A program made the translations under genes and the position numbers. The notes beneath the pieces were generated by a model. It was not told the DNA's origin and searched no databases. It was given only the letters and a program-made list of their open reading frames with translations. This document shows, one piece after another, positions 1-5,270 of a stretch of 5,666 bases of DNA. Origin of the DNA: an uncultured Micrococcales bacterium (GTDB lineage: Bacteria > Actinomycetota > Actinomycetes > Actinomycetales > Microbacteriaceae). The stretch is taken from NCBI GenBank assembly GCA_903853515.1, contig CAINTU010000205.1, positions 1 through 5,666 of the forward strand. The letters are read 5' to 3'. The first letter of the stretch is position 1. Each line of letters starts with the position of its first letter.

Positions 1-1045
1 CGAGCGCGCGGGGGTCAGCGTTTTCGCGCCTGAGCCTGGCAACGGTGTGGGCAACCCGGTCAGCGTTGCAAAAGATTCGATCAAACACGCAAAGCAAAAA
101 CAATTCAGTGTTGTGATTGTTGACACCGCCGGCCGTTTGGGCATCGACGAAGAGTTGATGAAGCAAGCCAAAGACATTCGCAAAGCCGTTGACCCAGACG
201 AAGTGCTTTTCGTAATTGACTCGATGATTGGTCAAGATGCCGTCAACGTAGCCAAGGCCTTCGATGAAGGCGTCTCGATCACCGGTGTTGTGTTGACCAA
301 ACTTGATGGCGATGCAAGAGGTGGTGCAGCCCTATCGGTTGCCACGGTCACCGGCAAACCAATTGTTTTCTCGTCGACCGGTGAAGGCATCGACGCGTTC
401 GAGCCGTTTTATCCAGACCGCATGGCGTCTCGAATTCTCGACATGGGTGATGTGCTAACCCTTATTGAGCAGACCCAAAAGACTTTCGACGAAGAAGAAA
501 CCCGGCGCCTGACCGAGAAGATGGCCAAGGATGCCTTCACGCTCGAAGACTTTTTAGAACAGCTTCAGCAGATTCGCAAGATGGGCTCAATCAAGGGTCT
601 GCTCGGCATGATCCCAGGGGCTAACCAGATGCGTTCGCAACTCGAAAATTTTGACGAGCGCGAAATCGATCGCACCGAAGCCATTATTCGCTCGATGACC
701 CCGAGTGAGCGTCATGATCCAAAGATCTTGAACGGTTCGCGTCGATTGCGCATCGCCAAAGGTGCCGGCATGACCGTGACCGATGTGAACGGGCTTGTAA
801 ATCGGTTCGAGCAGGCCGCCAAAATGATGAAGACTATGGCTCGCGGCGGTAATCCTGGGTTGCCTGGCATGCCGCAAATGGGTATCGGTGGCGGCGCTGG
901 TTCGGCAGCTGGCAAAAACAAGAAAAAAGATAAAGGCAAAAAAGCTGGCAAGTCGGGTAACCCGGCTAAACGCGCAGCCGAGATTGCCGGAATCGACTTT
1001 TCTTCCGAAACGCCTAAAGGCCCAGGATCAGCTTTCGGGCTTTAA
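1..1045 (+). CDS. ffh: Signal recognition particle GTPase Ffh (5' end missing)
   Basis: Ffh binds the 4.5S/SRP RNA and hydrophobic signal sequences of nascent proteins and, with FtsY, delivers ribosomes to the Sec translocon. The frame is open from base 2, before the first in-window GTG at 47, and already reads as Ffh (EPGNGVGNPV), so the true start lies upstream. About 347 codons are present; the N domain and P-loop, roughly the first 150-180 residues, are missing. Visible GTPase motifs are DTAGR (122-136), TKLD (296-307) and DARGG (311-325). The M domain follows from about 535, with GLLGMIPG and the SRP-RNA-binding stretch SRRLRIAKGAG (737-769), then a Met-rich helix. The tail from about 845 is a Gly/Pro/Met segment and a Lys-rich stretch, usual for actinobacterial Ffh. 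It ends with TAA at 1043-1045. Identification is secure; the only oddity is truncation by the window edge. Confidence 0.97.
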   Translation, partial: ERAGVSVFAPEPGNGVGNPVSVAKDSIKHAKQKQFSVVIVDTAGRLGIDEELMKQAKDIRKAVDPDEVLFVIDSMIGQDAVNVAKAFDEGVSITGVVLTKLDGDARGGAALSVATVTGKPIVFSSTGEGIDAFEPFYPDRMASRILDMGDVLTLIEQTQKTFDEEETRRLTEKMAKDAFTLEDFLEQLQQIRKMGSIKGLLGMIPGANQMRSQLENFDEREIDRTEAIIRSMTPSERHDPKILNGSRRLRIAKGAGMTVTDVNGLVNRFEQAAKMMKTMARGGNPGLPGMPQMGIGGGAGSAAGKNKKKDKGKKAGKSGNPAKRAAEIAGIDFSSETPKGPGSAFGL

Positions 1046-1058
1046 TCTTTGACCTTGG

Positions 1059-1090
1059 TTGCCTGCCCCAAAGATTTCTGGCAGAATAGA
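1059..1090 (+). promoter_or_regulatory. Predicted promoter of the rpsP operon
   Basis: A -35-like TTGCCT (1059-1064) lies 17 bp before a -10-like CAGAAT (1082-1087). The -10 is preceded by TGG at 1079-1081, as in an extended -10 element. Both hexamers match the housekeeping consensus at four of six positions. The call is supported mainly by a near-copy at the same place before rplS: GCCCCAAAGA (1065-1074) and TGGCAGAATAGA (1079-1090) are identical there. Transcription would begin near 1093-1094, leaving a leader of about 118 nt. The start site is inferred. Confidence 0.65.
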
Positions 1091-1092
1091 GC

Positions 1093-1211
1093 GGTTGCCC
1101 TCGGTTTGACCCTCTAACCAAATCAAGGCGCAACCCCATTGAGCTTTTACCGAGTGTGCCCCCACGCTCACGGTTGATCGTTCGCCCCAATACACAACAA
1201 ACAGGAGCATT
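1093..1211 (+). promoter_or_regulatory. Structured 5' leader of the rpsP operon
   Basis: The roughly 118-nt leader holds two inverted repeats. The first pairs GGTTGC (1093-1098) with GCAACC (1130-1135) across a 31-nt loop. The second is compact: GAGTGTG (1152-1158) with CACGCTC (1163-1169), one G-U pair and a CCCC loop. ACC (1149-1151) can pair with GGT (1172-1174) below a two-base bulge. No U-run follows, so it is not an intrinsic terminator. Ribosomal-protein operons are often controlled through such leaders. Binding by S16 or another product of the operon is a guess; no known riboswitch or leader family was recognised. Confidence 0.4.
1203..1207 (+). promoter_or_regulatory. Ribosome binding site of rpsP
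   Basis: AGGAG lies four bases before the GTG at 1212. It is the clearest Shine-Dalgarno sequence in the window and fixes the GTG start of rpsP. Confidence 0.8.
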
Positions 1212-1766
1212 GTGGCTGTAAAAATCCGCCTAAAGCGTCTCGGAAAACTCCGTACGCCTCACTACCGCATCGTCGTTGCCGACTCACGCACCAAGCGTGA
1301 TGGCCGTGTAATCGAAGAAATTGGCCGTTATGTGCCAACCACAGAGCCTTCGATCATCGAAGTTAACTCAGAGCGCGCGCAATACTGGCTAGGCGTTGGC
1401 GCACAGCCAACCGAGCAGGTCGCAGCTCTTTTGAAGCTAACCGGTGACTTTCAGGCATCGAAGGGCGACAAGAACGCCAAGAACGTCGTTAAGCCTCAGG
1501 TTGCAAAGCCAGTATTCGCTGCCGATGGCGCTAAGAAGCCAGTTCTAAAGCCTCGCGAAGAAATCGTTGTTAAGAAGCAGGTTGACGAAGTGGCTGAGGC
1601 AGTTGCCGAAGCGGTTGTCGAAGCTGCAGTTGAAGAAGCATTGGTTGAAGCAGCCGTTGAGGTTGCAGCCGAAGAAGTAGCAGCAGAGGCAGTTGCCGAA
1701 GTTGTTGCTGAAGCGGCAGCCGAAGCTGCAACCGAAGAAGCCGCTGCTGAGCCAGCTGCTGAATAA
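1212..1766 (+). CDS. rpsP: 30S ribosomal protein S16 with a long acidic tail
   Basis: S16 is a small-subunit protein that binds 16S rRNA and helps 30S assembly. The GTG start has an AGGAG site, and the N-terminus MAVKIRLKRLGKLRTPHYRI is the family signature. The conserved core covers about residues 1-80 (DSRTKRDGR, IGRYVP, AQYWL.VGAQPTEQV), which is about the whole length of the E. coli protein. A Lys-rich linker follows (81-123). The last 59 residues (126-184) are almost only Ala, Glu and Val, with Glu every fourth residue; they form three tandem 13-residue units at 129-141, 142-154 and 155-167. Actinobacterial S16 proteins often carry Ala-rich tails, but at 184 residues this one seems long. 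It is the first gene of the operon, 14 bp before khpA. The function is certain; the role of the tail is unknown. Confidence 0.97.
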   Translation: MAVKIRLKRLGKLRTPHYRIVVADSRTKRDGRVIEEIGRYVPTTEPSIIEVNSERAQYWLGVGAQPTEQVAALLKLTGDFQASKGDKNAKNVVKPQVAKPVFAADGAKKPVLKPREEIVVKKQVDEVAEAVAEAVVEAAVEEALVEAAVEVAAEEVAAEAVAEVVAEAAAEAATEEAAAEPAAE

Positions 1767-1780
1767 ATAGAGGTTTAGTC

Positions 1781-2017
1781 GTGCTAGCTGCTGCGCTCGA
1801 ACACTTGGTCAAGGGCATCGTCGATCATCATGAAGATGCCACCGTCACCGAACGATCAACCAATCGGGGCGACCTGCTTGAGATTCACGTTCACCCTGAC
1901 GATCTTGGTCGAGTGATCGGGCGCAACGGCCGCACCGCCAAAGCCCTGAGAACCATCATCAACGCGCTTGCCGATGGCAAAAAAGTGCGCGTTGATGTGG
2001 TTGACACAGATTTCTAG
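1781..2017 (+). CDS. khpA: KH-domain RNA-binding protein KhpA
   Basis: This is a 78-residue single KH domain protein. The KH signature VIGRNGRTAKALRTII has the GxxG loop GRNG at residues 47-50, which contacts single-stranded RNA, followed by the usual helix and a last strand (KVRVDVVD). KhpA proteins (formerly YlqC family or UPF0109) bind RNA, usually with KhpB/Jag, and affect cell elongation and sRNA or mRNA handling in Gram-positive bacteria; this is family knowledge and was not shown here. The GTG start at 1781 has AGAGG (1769-1773) seven bases upstream. Its place between rpsP and rimM is the standard Gram-positive arrangement. The length is normal and nothing is damaged. Its 3' end overlaps the likely start of rimM. 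Confidence 0.93.
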   Translation: MLAAALEHLVKGIVDHHEDATVTERSTNRGDLLEIHVHPDDLGRVIGRNGRTAKALRTIINALADGKKVRVDVVDTDF

Positions 2018-2555
2018 CAAGACCACCCTTCGGGTCGGTCGGCTAGTCAAGGCTCACGGCCTCAAGGGTGCTATCAAACTCGAGCTTTATACAGACTCAC
2101 CAAATGAGCGCTTCGTGCCAGGTGCTATTCTGCAGCTGCAGGTGCCAGAGACATCGAGTTGGTTCGGCAAGACCGTAACCGTGAATGAACTGCGCTGGTA
2201 TAACGCGCAGCCGGTAATTTTTCTAAAAGACATCGAAGACCGCGAAGCGGCCGAGACTCTAATCAAAGCTATTTTGCTCGTCGACCAAGACGACTCGGTT
2301 TTGCCAACCGAAAAAGATGCTTGGTATGACCACCAACTTGTCGGCCTAAAGGTTATTCGCGACGGCAACCAGATAGGTGTTGTGACTCGCGTTGAGCACC
2401 TGCCAGCGCAAGATTTGCTTCAAATAAAAACCCCCGATAATCGCGACGTGCTAGTGCCTTTCGTCAAAGCGATAGTGCCATCGGTCGATGTCGCTGGCGG
2501 CACATTAACTGTGACCCCGCCTAATGGCCTCTTTGAAGAGCTCGAGAGCGAATAG
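2001..2555 (+). CDS. rimM: Ribosome maturation factor RimM
   Basis: RimM helps 16S rRNA processing and assembly of the 30S head, and binds S19. The N-terminal RimM domain begins with LRVGRLVKAHGLKGAIKLEL (AHGLKG at residues 18-23 with the chosen start). The C-terminal PRC-barrel runs from about residue 106 (DAWYDHQLVGLKV) to the end (VPFVKAIVPSVD). The start is uncertain. The frame is open through khpA, with ATG at 1968, 1974 and 1995 and TTG at 2001, and none has a good Shine-Dalgarno sequence. TTG 2001 was chosen because it gives 184 residues and a short N-terminus (MTQISSKTT) before the conserved LRVGRL, with a 17-bp overlap with khpA; ATG 1995 is nearly as good. The stop is two bases before trmD, so translational coupling is likely on both sides. 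Confidence 0.93.
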   Translation: MTQISSKTTLRVGRLVKAHGLKGAIKLELYTDSPNERFVPGAILQLQVPETSSWFGKTVTVNELRWYNAQPVIFLKDIEDREAAETLIKAILLVDQDDSVLPTEKDAWYDHQLVGLKVIRDGNQIGVVTRVEHLPAQDLLQIKTPDNRDVLVPFVKAIVPSVDVAGGTLTVTPPNGLFEELESE

Positions 2556-2557
2556 TT

Positions 2558-3250
2558 ATGCGTATCGACGCAATCACCATTTTTGTCGATTACTTTAATT
2601 CGCTCGAGCTCTCGTTGCTTGGCAAAGCGCGCTCGACCGGAATATTAGATTTTCAAGCGATAGATCTTCGCGATTTCACCAACGACAAGCACCGCACCGT
2701 TGACGATAGCCCTTATGGCGGCGGTGCTGGCATGCTAATGAAACCTGAACCCTGGGGCGACGCGCTCGATCAAGTTTTGGCAGCCGACGGCTCGAGCACG
2801 TTGATTGTGCCGAGCCCAGCCGGCGAGGTTTTCAATCAGGCGATGGCGAAAGAGCTGGCCGCCAAATCACATTTAGTTTTTGCCTGCGGGCGTTATGAGG
2901 GCATAGACCAGCGCGTCTTCGACTATGCCGCAACCAAAGCCGAAGTTCGCCTGATCAGCCTCGGCGACTATGTGCTCAACGGCGGCGAGGTGGCTGCGAT
3001 TGCCATGATCGAGGCTATAGCCAGGTTGATTCCTGGGGTAATCGGCAATGCCGAGTCACTTGTCGAAGAATCGCACGGTGAGGCCGGGTTACTCGAGTAT
3101 CCCAGCTATACAAAACCAGCTAGTTGGCGCGGCTTTGATGTGCCAGATGTGCTTACCAGCGGCAACCACGCAGCAATCGCAAAATGGCGCCACGAACAAT
3201 CAGTCGAGCGAACCAAACGCGTGCGGCCAGATTTGTTGACCGAAGACTAG
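2558..3250 (+). CDS. trmD: tRNA (guanine-N1)-methyltransferase TrmD
   Basis: TrmD uses S-adenosylmethionine to make m1G37 next to the anticodon of tRNAs, which prevents +1 frameshifting. The 230-residue protein is a normal length for a SPOUT-fold TrmD. Visible motifs are DDSPYGGGAGMLMKPE (49-64), FACGRYEGIDQRV (108-120) and the SAM-binding knot SLGDYVLNGGEVAAIAMIEA (134-153). Then come ARLIPGVIGN (155-164) and the tRNA-binding C-terminus (LLEYPSYTKPASWRG, VPDVLTSGNHAAIAKWRHEQ). R156 corresponds to the catalytic Arg154 of the H. influenzae enzyme. The position of its catalytic Asp169 appears to hold Glu (E171), judged by hand alignment. The ATG lies two bases after the rimM stop, with no strong Shine-Dalgarno sequence, so coupling to rimM is likely. 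The stop overlaps the predicted -35 of the rplS promoter. Confidence 0.97.
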   Translation: MRIDAITIFVDYFNSLELSLLGKARSTGILDFQAIDLRDFTNDKHRTVDDSPYGGGAGMLMKPEPWGDALDQVLAADGSSTLIVPSPAGEVFNQAMAKELAAKSHLVFACGRYEGIDQRVFDYAATKAEVRLISLGDYVLNGGEVAAIAMIEAIARLIPGVIGNAESLVEESHGEAGLLEYPSYTKPASWRGFDVPDVLTSGNHAAIAKWRHEQSVERTKRVRPDLLTED

Positions 3251-3279
3251 CCTTGCCCCAAAGAGTGTGGCAGAATAGA
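3248..3279 (+). promoter_or_regulatory. Predicted promoter of rplS
   Basis: CAGAAT (3271-3276), preceded by TGG, is the proposed extended -10. TAGCCT (3248-3253) lies 17 bp upstream as a weak -35, three of six consensus matches, overlapping the trmD stop codon. GCCCCAAAGA (3255-3264) and TGGCAGAATAGA (3268-3279) are identical to blocks in the rpsP promoter, with three bases between them instead of four. Transcription would begin near 3283, giving a leader of about 108 nt. This suggests that rplS is expressed separately from trmD, at least in part. Confidence 0.65.
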
Positions 3280-3282
3280 CCC

Positions 3283-3390
3283 TTGTGCGTCACCATAGGT
3301 TCTGCCGCAGGGGAACCGACCACCGCAACACCTTTCAAATCGAACAAACACAGTTATTGACCTGCGTGCAAGAACAGAGAGCGAATCAAA
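3283..3390 (+). promoter_or_regulatory. Structured rplS leader, possible pseudoknot
   Basis: GGTTC (3298-3302) pairs with GAACC (3313-3317), closing a 10-nt loop, TGCCGCAGGG. That loop is complementary to CCTGCGTGCA at 3361-3370: CGCAGG (3306-3311) pairs with CCTGCG (3361-3366), and TGC (3303-3305) with GCA (3368-3370) past a bulged T. The leader could therefore form a loop-downstream pseudoknot or switch between two folds. The downstream arm ends five bases before the purine-rich stretch at 3376-3382 that is the likely ribosome site. Control of L19 synthesis is inferred; no known leader family was matched. Confidence 0.5.
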
Positions 3391-3741
3391 ATGCAAACCC
3401 TCGACCACGTCGATGCAGCTAATCTAAAGACCGACATCCCAGCTTTTCGCGTTGGCGACAACGTAAAAGTTCACGTAAACATCATTGAAGGCAACCGCAG
3501 CCGTGTGCAGGTTTTTCAGGGTGTAGTAATTCGTCGTTCGGGCGATGGCATTCGCGAAACCTTCACTGTTCGTAAAGTTTCTTTTCAGGTAGGCGTTGAG
3601 CGCACCTTCCCAATCCACTCACCAGTTATCGACAAAATCGAGCTAGTGTCACGTGGTGCTGTTCGTCGCGCCAAGCTTTACTACTTGCGCGATCTTCGCG
3701 GCAAGAAGGCCAAGATTCGCGAAAAGCGCGACAACGTCTAA
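3391..3741 (+). CDS. rplS: 50S ribosomal protein L19
   Basis: L19 is a large-subunit protein at the interface with the 30S subunit. The 116-residue length is normal. Family features run the full length: IPAFRVGDNVKVHVNIIEGN (residues 17-36), VQVFQGVVIRR (39-49), ETFTVRKVSFQVGVERTFPI (56-75), then HSPVIDKIELVSRGAVRRAK and the basic C-terminus YYLRDLRGKKAKIREKR. The ATG at 3391 has only a loose purine-rich site (AGAGAGCG). In E. coli rplS is the last gene of the rpsP-rimM-trmD-rplS operon. Here a 140-bp gap with its own promoter and leader separates it from trmD, so it can be controlled independently while sharing promoter type with rpsP. No intrinsic terminator is visible after it in the 45-bp gap to lepB. 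Confidence 0.98.
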   Translation: MQTLDHVDAANLKTDIPAFRVGDNVKVHVNIIEGNRSRVQVFQGVVIRRSGDGIRETFTVRKVSFQVGVERTFPIHSPVIDKIELVSRGAVRRAKLYYLRDLRGKKAKIREKRDNV

Positions 3742-3748
3742 TCGTTTC

Positions 3749-3786
3749 GTCACAACTTTTAGCTCAACTCTTAGAATCGGCCAATA
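3749..3786 (+). promoter_or_regulatory. Predicted near-leaderless lepB promoter
   Basis: TAGAAT (3772-3777, five of six consensus matches) lies 17 bp after GTCACA (3749-3754, four of six). The -10 ends only nine bases before the lepB ATG at 3787, so transcription would start around A3784 and leave at most a few untranslated bases. No Shine-Dalgarno sequence is present, which agrees with leaderless initiation. Such transcripts are common in actinobacteria. Confidence 0.55.
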
Positions 3787-4584
3787 ATGGCAAAGCGTGA
3801 ACCAAAGGTATTAAAAGAGCCAACCGGTTTCTTGGCGCCTATGCGCAAAAAATGGCGCAAGGCCAAAACAAACCCGATTGCGGCTTTCTTTTTAGACACT
3901 TTGGTGATTTTGGTTTCGGCCATTTTGCTTTCGCTGTTCATCAAGACGTTCTTGTTGCGCTCGTTCTTCATTCCATCTGCCTCGATGTATGACACCTTGC
4001 AGATCAATGACCGAATCATCGTTAACGAGCTCGTGCCAAACATCGTGCCTTTGCAACGCGGTGACGTTGTGGTGTTCAAAGACCCTGGTGGCTGGTTGTG
4101 CAGCGAAGATCCACGTTCGTCGAATCCGTGCCCTGACACTGCAAATAAACAGAGCCCGAGCCTATTGACTCAGATTTCTGATTACACGCTCTCGCTAATT
4201 GGCTTAGCTGCCCCAGACAGTGATCAGCACCTGGTCAAGCGAGTCATCGGTGTCGCTGGCGATCACGTTAAGTGCTGCGACATCAACGGCCGCATCACCA
4301 TCAACGGTGTTGCCATCGACGAGACACCATATTTGCCTGAGGGCACTGCGCCTTCGAACACCAACTTTGATGTGGTTGTGCCCAAGGATTCGTTCTGGGT
4401 CATGGGCGATAACCGTTCAAACAGTGAAGACTCGCGATATCACCCAACCACGCCAGGCAAGGGTTTTGTCAATAAGAGTTTTGTTGTTGGGCGCGCTTTT
4501 GTGATTTCATGGCCGGCAGCCCACTGGACCTGGCTCGATGACTATGCCAATGTCTTCAAAAACGTACCAAACCCCAAGCCTTAG
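3787..4584 (+). CDS. lepB: Signal peptidase I (LepB)
   Basis: This membrane serine protease cuts signal peptides from exported proteins on the outer face of the membrane. The protein has 265 residues. A basic cytoplasmic N-terminus (1-29, many Lys and Arg) is followed by one membrane helix (about 33-56). Then comes FFIPSASM with nucleophile S66, and box C (RGDVVVFKDP, 91-100). HLVKRVIGVAGD (148-159) carries the general base K151, and box E is GDNRSNSEDSRYH (207-219). A stretch of about 47 residues between box C and the lysine box is longer than in minimal type-I peptidases. It holds C105 and C115, and vicinal cysteines C163-C164 lie further on, all in the extracytoplasmic part. The ATG has no ribosome site but sits just after a promoter. 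Its end overlaps rnhB. Confidence 0.97.
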   Translation: MAKREPKVLKEPTGFLAPMRKKWRKAKTNPIAAFFLDTLVILVSAILLSLFIKTFLLRSFFIPSASMYDTLQINDRIIVNELVPNIVPLQRGDVVVFKDPGGWLCSEDPRSSNPCPDTANKQSPSLLTQISDYTLSLIGLAAPDSDQHLVKRVIGVAGDHVKCCDINGRITINGVAIDETPYLPEGTAPSNTNFDVVVPKDSFWVMGDNRSNSEDSRYHPTTPGKGFVNKSFVVGRAFVISWPAAHWTWLDDYANVFKNVPNPKP

Positions 4585-5263
4585 CGTCGAGCAGTCGCTC
4601 TTCGACAGCGGCGCACGATTCGTGATTGGCATTGACGAAGTCGGTCGTGGCTCTATCGCCGGCCCTGTTGCTGTTGGCGTGGCGCTGATCGATTCAAAAA
4701 ATCTCAAGCACGAAGGTGTCTGGCCAGCTGGTCTGCGCGACAGCAAACTTTTGAGCGAAAAAGCTCGTGAGCGAATGCAACCAGAAGTGGCATCTTGGGT
4801 CGCTGGATTCGCTGTTGGCTTTGCCAGCGTCGATGAGATTGAAACTCTCGGAATCGTTGCCGCTCTAGCTTTGGCGGCAAACCGCGCACTGGGTGAACTG
4901 CTTGAATCGCAAAGCATTCGAAGTCAGGTCGCTCTCGACGGCGCGCATATCTTGCTCGATGGCTCGCACAATTGGCTTGGCGCCAAAGCTTGGGGAATAC
5001 CAGTTAGCGTGCGCACCAAAGCTGACCGCGATTGCGTGTCTGTCGCTTGCGCAAGCGTGCTGGCCAAAGTGGCTCGAGACGAGCAACTAATCGACCTCGC
5101 CAAGGCGCATCCTAGGTTTGGTTTTGAAGGCAATAAGGGCTATGCCTCACCAGGGCACATTGCCGCTTTGCGTGAACTCGGGCCAACCGCAGCACATCGG
5201 GTTAGCTGGCTTGCGAAGATTTTGGCTGGCGAAACTGGCGTTCAAACTGGGCTTGTAGACTAG
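4550..5263 (+). CDS. rnhB: Ribonuclease HII
   Basis: RNase HII cuts RNA in RNA-DNA hybrids and nicks at single ribonucleotides in DNA, starting ribonucleotide excision repair. The four metal-binding acidic residues are in place, numbering from the ATG at 4550: D29 and E30 in IGIDEVGRGSIAGPV, D130 in VALDGAHILLDG and D159 in RTKADRDCVSVACASVLAKV. LRDSKLLSEKARERM and the end motif NKGYASPGHIAALRELGPT are also typical. Three in-frame ATGs are possible: 4538, 4544 and 4550. None has a clear ribosome site; 4550 was chosen because it gives a short N-terminus like other members (237 residues), and 4538 would add four residues. The gene overlaps lepB by 35 bp (47 bp from 4538), so coupled translation is likely. 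A DUF2469 gene follows seven bases later. Confidence 0.96.
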   Translation: MSSKTYQTPSLSVEQSLFDSGARFVIGIDEVGRGSIAGPVAVGVALIDSKNLKHEGVWPAGLRDSKLLSEKARERMQPEVASWVAGFAVGFASVDEIETLGIVAALALAANRALGELLESQSIRSQVALDGAHILLDGSHNWLGAKAWGIPVSVRTKADRDCVSVACASVLAKVARDEQLIDLAKAHPRFGFEGNKGYASPGHIAALRELGPTAAHRVSWLAKILAGETGVQTGLVD

Positions 5264-5270
5264 GCGCAAC

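Noticed and set aside
587..951. Two - strand open frames inside ffh
   Set aside because: They lie opposite the conserved M domain of Ffh and overlap each other; nothing in them resembles a protein family.
1028..1210. 60-codon - strand frame over the ffh-rpsP gap
   Set aside because: It covers the rpsP promoter and leader, has no recognisable protein features, and the + strand signals explain the region.
1570..1818. Leu/Gln-rich open frame on the - strand opposite the rpsP tail
   Set aside because: It is the antisense of the repetitive Ala/Glu/Val codons; low complexity keeps the frame open, and there is no family resemblance or ribosome site.
3048..3239. + strand 63-codon frame inside trmD
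   Set aside because: It is an out-of-frame reading of the conserved TrmD C-terminus.
3742..3786. Possible terminator after rplS
   Set aside because: There is only a short TTTT and no stable GC stem; the stretch is better read as the lepB promoter.
4220..4504. + strand 94-codon frame inside lepB
   Set aside because: It is a shadow of the lepB frame across the catalytic lysine and box E region, Ser/Thr-rich, with no independent signal.
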